DNA from: Siphonodentalium dalli
Taxonomy: Eukaryota; Mollusca; Scaphopoda; Gadilida; Siphonodentaliidae
Assembly (NCBI GenBank): GCA_032622095.1
Contig: CP136063.1
Coordinates: 61,703,897 to 61,767,896 of the forward strand
DNA: 64,000 nucleotides
Reading direction: 5' to 3'
Both the position numbers and the translations under genes were made by a program. The notes beneath the pieces are model-generated. The model ran no database searches. It worked only from the letters and a program-made list of their open reading frames with translations, and was not told the DNA's origin. Below are positions 48,154 to 61,502 of the stretch, in pieces; within the stretch, counting starts at the first letter, position 1, and each line of letters begins with the position of its first letter.

Positions 48154-48402
48154 ATGGTAAAACGCATTGTCATAGAAAAAGCTGTAGAAGGCAATTTAGT
48201 AAATCATGCAATTCTTAATAAACGCTGTAGAAGAAAAATGGCAATTTCAAGGGCTGCTGCACAATACATGAGTCCTGGTTTGAAAAGTGGAATCAGTGTT
48301 ATGGTAGCGAATGATTTTAAACCCGAAACAAATTTAAGAGAGAAAATTCGATTCATATTACCCATAATCGAAGTTGACCAGAATTTTGGACTGGCATACT
48401 AA
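48154..48402 (+). CDS. Unrecognised 82-residue frame, possible HTH remnant
   Basis: Reads MVKRIVIEKAVEGN then ISRAAAQYMSPGLK, faintly like the psq-type helix-turn-helix (…AVxxG…RAAAxxYxxP) of pogo-family transposases and related genes. The A counterpart (about 640-830) is frameshifted. Basic and short; probably a transposon remnant. The family call is weak. Confidence 0.2.
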   Translation: MVKRIVIEKAVEGNLVNHAILNKRCRRKMAISRAAAQYMSPGLKSGISVMVANDFKPETNLREKIRFILPIIEVDQNFGLAY

Positions 48403-49744
48403 TTTTGGTTCCATTCCGATGACCCAATCAGAAATGACGTTATAATTCAGAAACTTCAAAACGATAAAATTCTAAGTTAAAAGGGCCATAACTGTGGTAA
48501 AATTCATCGGACGAACCCCGTAATCAAAATTGACCTATCCTTGCACTGGTAAACTCCATACCAAATTTGGTCCCAATCCGATAACCCAAATTAAAGCTAT
48601 AATCCAAAAACCATTGTTGGATGAATGCGTGCATACACACAAGAAGAGACAATGAGCATTTTACACATGTAGATGAAATTTAGCTTTTGTAATGAAACTA
48701 ACAGCTATATCGGTAGACAATATTACTTTTTAGAAAAATAATTGGTTATTTTTTAAGCCATTCAGAATCGTGACTAACGGGACAATTACGGCCGTGTGAC
48801 TAACGGAACAAATTTCAGAAGTCACTATTCTCAAATTCTGTTTGCCATAATCCAATTTACATTAAAGGCACGTGAGGCCTTAATTGTCGAAAATATTCAT
48901 ATTTTGTTCCAAACACTGTAAACAGAAAAAACATTAAAACGCATACAGTTTCGTTCATATATACCATGACCATCGCGTAAACAGCATGTTATCGTAAAGA
49001 CCTGCTATATTTTAACTAAGCAAGAGCCTGATTGTGTTACAGAAGACCGCACAATGCTACTGGCTAATCACACACAAATGGCAGAAACGCTATTATTAGT
49101 TCCATATCAGGAATTCACCAACAAAGAACGCTCTTTATGTTTACCATCATAATATAAACAAACGCCAGAGAAGTAACTTTTTATGCTTTTGTTTACATAA
49201 CAACGGACAAAAATATGACAATAACATACTGTTTATGCGATATTTCTTATTTGTATACGGACAAAGTCTATCTAAATTTTTATGTGCTTTCTGATTGTAG
49301 CGGTTTATTTTCACAGGATACCCACCACCAAGGTCAACCGTACCTTTAATGTAGTAAATAGACTCCATATAGACAGATAACTTATAGAGACTGAAAATAG
49401 ATATCTCACTCATATGAAAGTTCTCATCCTTTTGGTGAAAAGAGGGGACAATTTTGTGACTAATGGAACTATCAACGTTAAAATTTATTGGTAACATTCA
49501 GCACATTATTAGTGAAATTAAACATTAAAGTAACATTACATAGCCACCATTATTATGTAAATATACCAGTATTACACAGAATAGCAATATTAACCTGGAA
49601 ATACTAAATACTGGACGAGGGTTACCCCATATGTAATTTTGGAACAAAAGAATTACCAAGAAAACATTTATTGAATTTTTACTCTTCAGTAACGAATGCT
49701 CTGTATAAATAATTGGATTTTTATCTACATGTCTCTTTTTCGTG

Positions 49745-51190
49745 GAATTGCTCATTATATAGTTACCGGGGTATTAAATATTAGATCTGAATCGAAGACT
49801 CCTGTCCGGAAAATGCTTCTATCGATTAATATTCATTTTATTTCGAATATTTTCTGGTCTAAAAAGGTGTTGTTGTTTAGCTAACCAACAATAGTGCTTA
49901 CTGTTAAGGACTTTGCTAACCCAATTTTTCCCAAATTGGATGGAGTCAAAATAAAGATTTATGTTCACTTTTGTTAGTAATCACAATAACCAAACACATG
50001 AATGCAACATTCTAAGAGTATAACTCATGGTGGAATATGTTAAAAATACTAAATGTGAAAGGTTTTTAAAATCAATTTTTTCGAACACAAAAATCAATAA
50101 ACACAAAGTCCACATCAAAGAAAAAAAGATGGCAATGTATACTGGCCACTATGAAGATTGATGAACAATAAAATAATATTCATATTTATGAAGCATTCTT
50201 TGATAAAATTACTAGGAACCAATTGTTTACAAATAATTGAGTATCTTGTCTGACATCGATTGTAGTGATGTAGCTGTTAGGTGTTAATATCCGTGGACAG
50301 TGGTGTGTTGTGAATCTCTTGACAAAAGAATTGTGCAACCCCCTATCTGGGGTACCCCATCGCCAAGAAACTAGGTCACCAATCAGCCTGAATCGGGATA
50401 TAGTATTCTCATGGTTCAGCACTGGCTGGTCATAATCCCAGCAGGCTTGAGTGATCATTATCTTGACACATCAAATTCAGTCCCCAAATAGCTTTTCTGA
50501 GCAATGAAATCTACCATTTGTAAACAACTGTTTCCAAGCCAAAACTCTTAATAAAACTGAAGAAATGTGAGTATATCTTTATTGTTCATCATTCTTCACA
50601 GTGCTCAGCACACATACCCATATCTTTTTTTTTAGACAAGACCTTTGTGTTTGTTGAATTTGGGTTCGAAAAAATAGATTTTAAAAACGTCTATAAATTT
50701 CACATTTTGAATTTCTAACACAATCTACAATGAATTATACTCTTTAAAAAGTTGCATCCATTGGTTTGGTTACGGTGATTAATAATAAAAATGAACATAA
50801 ACCTTTATGTTGAACTCCATCAAATTTGGGGGGAAATGGGTTAGCAAAGTCCTTAACAGAGACCATAAATTTTATGGTGTAATTTTGTCACAAATAAACA
50901 TTAATTATACTCATTATCGCTTATAACTATGGAATAAAATAATACAACCAATCAATCTGGGACAGTTGACGTTCGGTGCGTAGCCATAGGAACAGCCTAA
51001 TGCTGTCTATCGCTATATAGTATCACCCGAATGGCCTGTAAACACGTGGACAAATAAACGGGGCCAATAAAATATTCAAAATAAAATTAATATTAATTGA
51101 TAAAAGCCTTCCGGACAGGGGTCTTCAGTTCATATTTATTATTTTACATGTATACCCACTTAACTATATCAAATTTGTTATTTAAAGAGA
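49745..51190 (+). mobile_element. TTAA-1 element interrupted by TTAA-2 (copy C)
   Basis: Paralogue of 1,688-3,117. The TTAA-1 left terminus is degenerate as in A, and the right terminus is cut short near 51,190 (GTTATTTAAAGAGAACGGG). TTAA-2 occupies 49,908-50,852. Confidence 0.8.
49908..50852. mobile_element. TTAA-2 foldback element (945 bp)
   Basis: Ends GGACTTTGCTAACCCAATTT and GGGTTAGCAAAGTCC, TTAA on both sides (49,904-49,907 and 50,853-50,856). Paralogue of 1,840-2,768. The arms are better preserved here. Confidence 0.85.
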
Positions 51191-51284
51191 ACGGGACTAT
51201 TTTTCTCTCTATAAGTACAAGCCCCAATCAACCCTGTCACTTGACCCTTTTATTCAGCTATTAAAAGGCATGTGTGTTGCAATA

Positions 51285-51488
51285 TGGATAAGAAACACAT
51301 ATAAAGATATTATACAATGTTGTGTACAGTATGTGTTTTTCTTGTACGAGTCCAGGTTGTGGTGAAAAATCTTATTGGCCGAGACACGCCAGTGCCGAGT
51401 CCAATATGACTTTTCACCACAACCTGGACGAGTACAACAAAAACTCATACTGTACAAAACATTGTATAATTACATTTTTATTATCCAT
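51285..51488. repeat. Long hairpin, copy C
   Basis: Same approximately 95-bp inverted arms as 3,255-3,463, with CGAGTCCAGGTTGTGGTGAA pairing with its near-complement downstream. Just beyond (51,720-51,790) the phrase CTTTCGGGAGTCCAATAT is repeated in tandem, where A has a single one. Confidence 0.75.
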
Positions 51489-51976
51489 CTGTATGTTTAT
51501 CCAAATTTTGGGAATAAATCTTTTGTCGTTATTTTTGGTATTTGTCGGCACTTAATTTTGATCATCAGAAAGCATGATTTGCGAAAATAGAAGAAACGCA
51601 ATGCGGAAGTGAAACGTTTGCTAAAATCCATCAGTGTTGCGCGCGCAACACAATTTCACCGATTCCTTTTGTAAAAGAGTTAATTCGTGACGTCGCGGAG
51701 TCCCAATAAAAAAGTGATATTGTACAGTCGGGAGTCCAATATTACTTTCGGGAGTCCAATATATTACTTTCGGGAGTCCAATATGACTTTTTCCAGGACT
51801 ATCACGTGGCGGCTTTTGCCCAATCAGAAATGGTGTTAGTTAAGGGATGGATAATAATACTGCTTATTGATAAACTATGATTTTTAATTCATTCAAACAT
51901 CATAAAATCAACTCAAACTGAATATAAGATTCAAGAGTTCTAACACACAAACAAATTGAATGTGTTGAATACTATC

Positions 51977-54056
<2,080 letters not shown>

Positions 54057-54127
54057 CTCTCCTGTCTTTACTTTACAGTTGGATTACTCTTTTATTGGAG
54101 CCATTCTGCTATATATCAATTAAGTTG

Positions 54128-54215
54128 TGTCTCACTCATGTGGATCCTCATTTGTCGAGTCAGATGATATCCAGTATATCCTGCTTCAGAAACATTACAT
54201 TTAAACGAAGGATCG
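54128..54215 (-). pseudogene. Vestigial zinc finger upstream of array C
   Basis: Minus strand reads FKCNVS then GYTGYHLTRQMRIHM, a finger whose second Cys is Ser. In A the Cys is kept but a stop interrupts it (5,818-5,900). Confidence 0.6.
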
Positions 54216-54239
54216 CATGATTACGGATCCGCGTGTTAG

Positions 54240-54475
54240 TCATTTCACCGGATGAGTGTATGGCGTGTCACATGTCTCATCGGATGAGTGTATAGCGTGT
54301 CACGTGGTTCATCGGATGAGTGGCTGGCGTTCCACGTGGTCTCACACCGTATGAGTGGCTGGCGTTCCACGTGGTCCCACACTGTATGAGTGTATGGCGT
54401 TCCACGTGGTCTCACACCGGATGAGTATATGGCGTGTTACGTAGTCTCACACACTTTTCTTCAAAGCCACGTGGA
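54240..54475. repeat. E-box tandem repeat, copy C
   Basis: About six units of 32-35 bp, with CACGTG at 54,301, 54,333, 54,368, 54,403 and 54,468, and CACATG or TACGTA variants in others. It lies about 250 bp upstream of the minus-strand 15-finger gene, so it falls in the likely promoter region if transcription starts nearby. Confidence 0.65.
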
Positions 54476-57358
54476 CTCAAACCGGAATGGAGTATCTTAT
54501 TAGCAAACGGTGTGACATATTTCCACCACCAAGGCACTGAAGTTTATTGTGTGCGTTTCCATGGTGCTGATCCCGAATATTAAAGGAAGTTGTATCTGAG
54601 CGGATTTGTGTCCAGTTTAAAAGTTCGGAAGACCAAGCGGTCGTCAGCATAGCACTTGCATAGTCATAGGGCATGAAGTTATCACTGGAATGAAAAGAAA
54701 ATATCAAGATAAAAAAAAAATCAAGATAAATGATAAAATAATAAAACAGCGACCGTGGTAAAGGGACAACACAACGGTACATTATATCCAGTATATTCGT
54801 GCAGTAGAATCAACGCAACATTATATATGTATATCAAGTTTATCAATTATCTTGGTACATACATGTAGACAGGTGGTGCTGCTTCATCCCGTTTTAATCA
54901 CAAAAATGTTTTAATCATTATTTTAAATCTCGGAGTAAATAAAGTGAGTTTAAACAGAATAAAAAGAGGCTCAGTGGAGAATCCTGATTTTATAGAAATC
55001 TGCGACCCAAGCCCGTTAACAGACCTGTTGTCAAATCAAGCAGTAACCACCTCCTATACCAAGCTAAGATTGTGCAACATACTGGAGGCCTGTATCTAAG
55101 TATTCTATATATAGAACAAATAATTGTCACATTAATTGATACTATATTTAGAACATTATAATAAAATAGTATAGAAATAAAATCAATATTAATTGATAGA
55201 ATCTTTTCCGGGCAGGGATTTCCATCTCTTACGTATTATTTCATACACAGGAAACTATATAAAATTCGTTATTCAAAGAGATAATCCATCTTTAAGATCA
55301 TAAACGCCCATTATTTTACCATGAAATGTGCCATAGGTTCCATTGCAGTTCTGGTTATATACCGGTAGTCTATATTATTGTGCTCCAGTCAACCACTGAG
55401 ATATCGTTGATGAAATTGTGCATGTTTATCATTTGATAGTCACTTTGGTAAACAAAAACATCTCTGTTTGTTACTTTTAGCTCCTTTATCCACAAGATGA
55501 TGAGATATGTATTCCACACAACATACCAGCGTAAAATGATGAGATGACAACTGTTGGAGAATATGATGTCAATGAGGGTTGCACGGCATTCTATTATTCT
55601 TGTGGGTTTAGTTATTGTTCATAGAAACATAAATGACTTCAATCGGTTTGAGACATTCTTATGGCATTATCAGTATTTATGTTTATGTTGCAATCTCCCA
55701 CCAGGAAACATTATTTTTTCTCCTTATATGTATTTAGTTAGATAGTAATGTTTCAAGTTTTTCAGGAAAGATATTGACGTCAGAATGTGGGCATCCAAGT
55801 TGATTCTTGTTTATATGATCACGGATTTCAATAAATAATCTTTCAAAGATTTTCGTGAATACAGATAAGTCTGCTCGAACTTGTGCTTTAATGTTATCAT
55901 TAACATAAATTCCAACCCATCCCCTTCTCTGTCATTCCTATGGTTTCCATATAAATAGTAACTCCCCCGCTTTGTCGGTCCATTGGAGACTCAGCTGTCG
56001 GACAAGTTTCAATAACACATATTAACGAACCAAAGCCGGACGATTTGGGTCGTATAATGATAGACTATACATGTACATGTATCTGATTTTGTGACGTCAC
56101 CAATTATTATCTAATACGACGCTGTTGTTTTGAATTTCGGGAGCGCGAATGTCGCACAGTATAGATCGGTGGGCTTGAAGCATTAATGTCGTAATCGGCT
56201 GCCAAGATGCCAGCCCAAATCAGTCGACCTGCAACATTCTCCTATTTATATAAACATCATAAAATAATTTATTTGAGTTTATTTATAGGGGAAAGTAGGT
56301 CCATACTGAATTCTAACGGGTCTACCCCGGCACTCTACTGGGTCAAATCATCGGACCCTAGGAAGTTTTAATATTTTTTTAAATAAAGTAGAATCCAACT
56401 CTCAGTATAAAAAATCTTGTGTTGAGAACAATAATGTTCTGGGGAGTAGACCGATTTACTGTCACAATTGCGAGTTTATTATTTATTTGGGTACCGGTAT
56501 TTTAGGCCCGTTGTGTACATGTATGACACGCCAAACACGGGTCGTGCTATCTCAGCTTGGCTTGACATTGGCCCGTCTCTGGCACTTGTCACGTTTGTTT
56601 GATTTATACATCGAGCCATTTTAGCATACCGGTATATGATACAAAATTATATCTGCTATAATCAGTTCCCATGGGGATCAGCACGAAGATACGGCGTGAT
56701 GGTGTCATCTGAAAATACACTACCTATATAATCTGCCCCCCCCCTTGTGTCTTTATTTATACTTATATTAGTACATTAATCTCGGAAACGCTATCGGTAG
56801 TTTATATATCGTGATTTTGTCATTCATCTCCCTTTAACCTTTGTGTATACCTCTGCAATATATTTATCCACACATTTCGTGAAAAGTCCTTTGTCAGTCA
56901 ATGTCCCCGTATACTAACGTACTATTGCCTTCAATGAATATTGACAACGATCAAGAGTCTGTAGTCTGATGATTATTATACGCCATGTCGCGCACTTCGA
57001 CCAATCCAAAATAACCCAAACATCGTAATCCAATAAATCGAATAGGGGCCCAGTAGCGACCAAAAAACTTACCGATAATGTAATACTGTAAACATCATCA
57101 ATCGAAGTATTTGTACCGGTACTTCCCATTAATGATATACCTATCTCACATGAACAGGGGCGATGTATGAAATGATATGTCAAATGGTTGTAGATCAGAT
57201 GAATTCCAGTGATTGATATCCGAAATGAAGTAGTGTGAAAAGCCTAATTCAGAGAATGACATGGCCACAAGGGGATGGAGATGAATGATGTACAGAAATA
57301 AAGTATCCCTTAGATGTTACATACTTGTGATAATATAAATTGATAGAGAAGTGAAAAT
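54476..57358. other. Conserved noncoding spacer (copy C)
   Basis: Matches A 6,096-9,289 and B 34,594-36,551. Holds a TTAA-1 right-end fragment (55,174-55,291), the CRE-like palindrome at 56,091-56,100 and a C run at about 56,737. No gene supported. Confidence 0.55.
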
Positions 57359-58838
57359 GAGAACCTAGATATGAGATGCATGGGAGTATTATAATGAGAA
57401 CCTAGATATGAGATGCATGGGAGTAATAGAATGAGAACTTACATATGAGATGCATGGGAGTAATAGAATGAGAACCTAGATATGAGATGCATGGGAGTAA
57501 TAGAATGATAACCTAGATATGAGATGCATAGGAGTAATAGAATGAGAACTTAAATATGAGATGCATGGGAGTAATAGAATGAGAACCTAGATATAAGATG
57601 CATGGGAGTAATAGAATGAGAACCTAGATATGAGATGCATGGGAGTAATATAATGAGAACCTAGATATGAGATGCATGGGAGTAATAGAATGAGAACCTA
57701 GATCTAAGATGCATGCGAGTAATAGAATGAGAACCTAGATATGAGATGCATGGGAGTAATAGAATGAGAACCTAGATATGAGATGCATGGGAGTAATATA
57801 ATGAGAACCTAGATATGAGATGCATGGGACTAATAGAATGAGAACCTAGATATGAGATGCATGGGAGTAATATAATGAGAACCTAGATATGAGATGCATG
57901 GGAGTAATAGAATGAGAACCTATATATGAGATGCATGGGAGTAATATAATGAGAACCTAGATATGAGATGCATGGGAGTAATAGAATGAGAACCTAGATA
58001 TGAGATGCATGGGAGTAATATAATGAGAACCTAGATATGAGATGCATGGGAGTAATAGAATGAGAACCTATATATGAGATGCATGGGAGTAATAGAATGA
58101 GAACCTAGATATGAGATGCATGGGAGTAATAGAATGAGAACCTACATATGAGATGCATAGGAGTAATAGAATGAGAACTTAAATATGAGATGCATGGGAG
58201 TAATAGAATGAGAACCTAGATATAAGATGCATGGGAGTAATAGAATGAGAACCTAGATATGAGATGCATGGGAGTAATATAATGAGAACCTAGATATGAG
58301 ATGCATGGGAGTAATAGAATGAGAACCTAGATCTAAGATGCATGCAAGTAATAGAATGAGAACCTAGATATGAGATGCATGGGAGTAATAGAATGAGAAC
58401 CTAGATATGAGATGCATGGGAGTAATATAATGAGAACCTAGATATGAGATGCATGGGAGTAATAGAATGAGAACCTAGATATGAGATGCATGGGAGTAAT
58501 ATAATGAGAACCTAGATATGAGATGCATGGGAGTAATAGAATGAGAACCTATATATGAGATGCATGGGAGAAATATAATGAGAACCTAGATATGAGATGC
58601 ATGGGAGTAATATAATGAGAACCTAGATATGAGATGCATGGGAGTAATATAATGAGAACCTAGATATGAGATGCATGGGAGTAATAGAATGAGAACCTAT
58701 ATATGAGATGCATGGGAGTAATATAATGAGAACCTAGATATGAGATGCATGGGAGTAATAGAATGAGAACCTAGATATGAGATGCATGGAAGTAATAGAA
58801 TGAGAACCTAGATATGAGATTCATGGGAGTAATAGAAT
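57359..58838. repeat. 37-bp minisatellite, 40 units with higher-order repeat
   Basis: Exactly 1,480 bp, 40 units of 37 bp. Rare variants recur at a fixed distance: GATCTAAGATGCATGC at 57,701 and 58,330, and GAGAACTTAAATATGAG near 57,543 and 58,172. The spacing is 629 bp, or 17 units, so a 17-unit block was duplicated. Confidence 0.95.
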
Positions 58839-58884
58839 GAGTAGTGTTATCATGAGTATTGAACGACGAATGAAATAATCATAT

Positions 58885-59172
58885 ATGAAACACACGTACA
58901 TCACTATGCATCATGTGTATCACTCATATGGTCACAATGATAACCCCTCTCTCACATATAAATGCATAACTCACATATGGGTGTGTGTATATACGCCATA
59001 CAAGAACGATGAAATAGACATAATAACAAAAATATTACAAATAGCCATAATTATTAGTATCATATTCGGTTTAGAGTGTTTCCCCTTATATATCATGGGT
59101 GAGTATTTTGACCAGTGGCCACATGATCTCGAAGAATCTCGATCGAGGTTTTTTACACAAATCGAGGTTTAG
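58885..59172 (+). CDS. Conserved small ORF of unknown nature (copy C)
   Basis: 95 codons, paralogue of 9,638-9,928, with most differences being substitutions and one in-frame 3-bp change. Same hydrophobic stretch at about residues 46-60. Not recognised; it may be chance conservation of a repeat. Confidence 0.25.
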   Translation: MKHTYITMHHVYHSYGHNDNPSLTYKCITHIWVCVYTPYKNDEIDIITKILQIAIIISIIFGLECFPLYIMGEYFDQWPHDLEESRSRFFTQIEV

Positions 59173-59174
59173 TA

Positions 59175-60046
59175 CAGTCAGTCAGGGTATAGCGGATCAC
59201 TTTTTAATTTTTCCCGTACTTCTCTGCAACTAAAAGGAATTTCCTGGATTTTTTCATTAAGTTGATATTTATAGACATGTATATACTGCTTCCTTTGGAA
59301 GTAGAATTATTTGTACCAAGTCCTCCTTTATTTCGGAAAATTAGATCGTTTGACAGGCGTAAATTGGTCAGTAGCTGACCACTTTTGTCAGACAGTCAGT
59401 AGCGGATCACTTGCTTCAATGAATAATTTTACCCTTCCTACCTCACTTTTACACCTTGTTAGCATAAGATGTATTGTAACAAGCTAGTTTGAAGATAGTT
59501 TTGCACAATACACTGTACCTCTAGTTTTAATGTACTTAGTAACAGAAAACCCCACAGAAAACAAGCATGCCAGTTGTTTATATTTTCTAAAAATAGTTTC
59601 GTTTTAACTTTACTGGTTACTGCCCATGTGCGATCCGCTATTAACGACTCATGCAGGCAAAACAAATGGACACTTTCAAGATGAAGGTAATTACCAATCA
59701 AAATTAAATTTTTATGGCATGAATTAGTATGATGGAACAACAAAATAAAATACTTACCACTAGCGTAGCTGATCCACAACTTCATTTAATTTTGTCATAA
59801 AAAAAATATTCACGACCCGGCTCTCCTATTTTCGTTTCGCAATTTTTCGGTCGGCTTCGTAAAAATGTGAAAAAATGAAGTTGCCGACGGACAATTCGAA
59901 TATAACTTTGTACGGTATATTTTAATAAGTATCTTCATAAAACTACCACAAAAGAATGGCCACAACTTTTATTAATAATGAGATTTTATTGCGGAAACAT
60001 AATCTGATCCGCTATACACGATGATCCGCTATACCCTGACTGACTG
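59175..60046. mobile_element. 872-bp TA-flanked element with CAGTCAGTCAGGG ends
   Basis: Left end CAGTCAGTCAGGGTATAGCG and its complement at the right end are flanked by TA (59,173-59,174 and 60,047-60,048). Copy A shows the empty site TTTAGTACATCGATTTT (9,926-9,942). Inside, AGCGGATCAC or its complement recurs (59,191, about 59,404, about 59,630 and 60,006-60,028). The ends and TA duplication fit a pogo/Tc1-mariner-type MITE. No transposase. Absent from A and B, so recent. Confidence 0.9.
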
Positions 60047-60311
60047 TACATCGATTTTTGGTTCTCCCTGACCTGATCAAATTCATACGACGATCATATT
60101 GGCTTTACAGTACACAATAAAACGACACAATACGCATACACAAATTACTAGCACAACTTGCAGAAAAAATAAATAAAGTAAACCTACACATCGGCGGGAT
60201 ATATATCAAAATTTCTCCAACCAACCGTTTAATATCAAGTCAATAATATAAAACTAAATAGTTGGTATCCTGCATCGTCACCCTCTATTGAACTATTATC
60301 ACAAGTATTAA

Positions 60312-60818
60312 AGATGGATTATCTCCTTAAATAACAAATTTTAAATAGTTGTGAATACATATGAACTGAAGACCCCTGTCCGGAAAAGCTTTTATCAATT
60401 AATATTGATTTTATTTCGAATATTAAATCGGTACCGTTTATGTTACTATTTTTAGAAGAGACCATTCGGATGAAACCATATTGCGATATAGAGCACTGGA
60501 CTGTTCCTATGGCTACGCACCGACAGTCAAATGTCCCAGATTGATTGTTTGTGTTGTTTTGTTCCACAGATATAAGCGATAATGAGTATAATTGACGTTT
60601 ATTTTGACAGAAGTGTACAATAACATTTATGGTCTTGATTAACAGTAACCACTATTGTTCGTTAGCTGAACAAACATGCCTTTTAAGACCAGAAAATATT
60701 CGAAATAAAATTAATATTAATCGATAGAAGCATTTTCGGACAGGGGTCTTCGATTCAAATCTAATATTTTATACCACGGTAACTATATAATACATGTTTA
60801 CAAAGAGATAATCCACCT
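60312..60818 (-). mobile_element. TTAA-1 element (507 bp)
   Basis: TTAA at 60,308-60,311 and 60,819-60,822; ends AGATGGATTATCTCC and AGATAATCCACCT. Orthologous to the outer copy in A (10,201-11,223). It shows the uninterrupted AATATTAATCGATAG that was the target of the nested insertion there. Confidence 0.92.
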
Positions 60819-60939
60819 TTAATAGGCAATATTTTCCAAATCATTATTCATGGATTCAGATGCAGTTTCAGAATGGTCGATCTACAAAATATCACTGAAG
60901 AAATATAGTATATATGTGAATAATGTATGGAATACTATT

Positions 60940-61502
60940 AGGGCCACTTCCGAATGGCGCTTTCGGCGCGCGCCGCAAGCGACAAAAAGTGCGCCATTAG
61001 TAACGCGCCGAAAACGATAAAAAGTGCGCCGAAACATACCCCAATGGCGCACTTTTTGTCGCTTCCGGCGCGCGCCATTAGGGAGTGGACATAATAGTAT
61101 GCCTAATGGCGCTTTCGGTCCGCACCGAAAGCGACAAAAAGTGCGCCATTAGTAACGCGCCGAAAGCGACAAAAAGTGCGCCGAAACATACCCTAATGGC
61201 GCACTTTTTGTCGCTTCCGGCGCGCGCCATTATGGAGTGGACATAATAGTATGCCTAATGGCGCTTTCGACCCGCACCGAAAGCGACAAAAAGTGCGCCA
61301 TTAGTAATGCGCCGAAAGCGACAAAATGTGCGCCATTACGGCGCACATTTTGTCGCTTTCGGCGCGCGCGACAAAAAGTGCGCCGAAAGTGCCAAAAAGT
61401 GCGCCGAAAGCGACAAATAGTGCGTCGTAACGGCGCATTTTGTGTCGCATTCGGCGCTTTCAGCGCGTTACTAATGGCGCACTTTTTGTCGCTTTCGGCG
61501 CT
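60940..61502. repeat. GC-rich palindromic tandem array
   Basis: A period of about 152 bp (AATGGCGCTTTCG at 60,953, 61,105 and 61,257), each unit rich in GCGCACTTTTTGTCGCTT and its complement AAGCGACAAAAAGTGCGC in alternating orientation. Much more GC-rich than its surroundings. It replaces the DNA that in copy A runs from 11,350 to 12,770. Strong cruciform potential. The overlapping frames here read repetitive Arg/Lys-rich peptides and are not genes. Confidence 0.85.

Noticed and set aside
54063-54080. TGTCTTTACTTTACAG splice-acceptor-like sequence beside the gene C start
   Set aside because: It is on the plus strand while the gene is on the minus strand, so it cannot serve this gene.
57359-58838. 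CRISPR-like regular repeats
   Set aside because: Units are contiguous 37-mers with no unique spacers, in eukaryotic DNA. It is a minisatellite.
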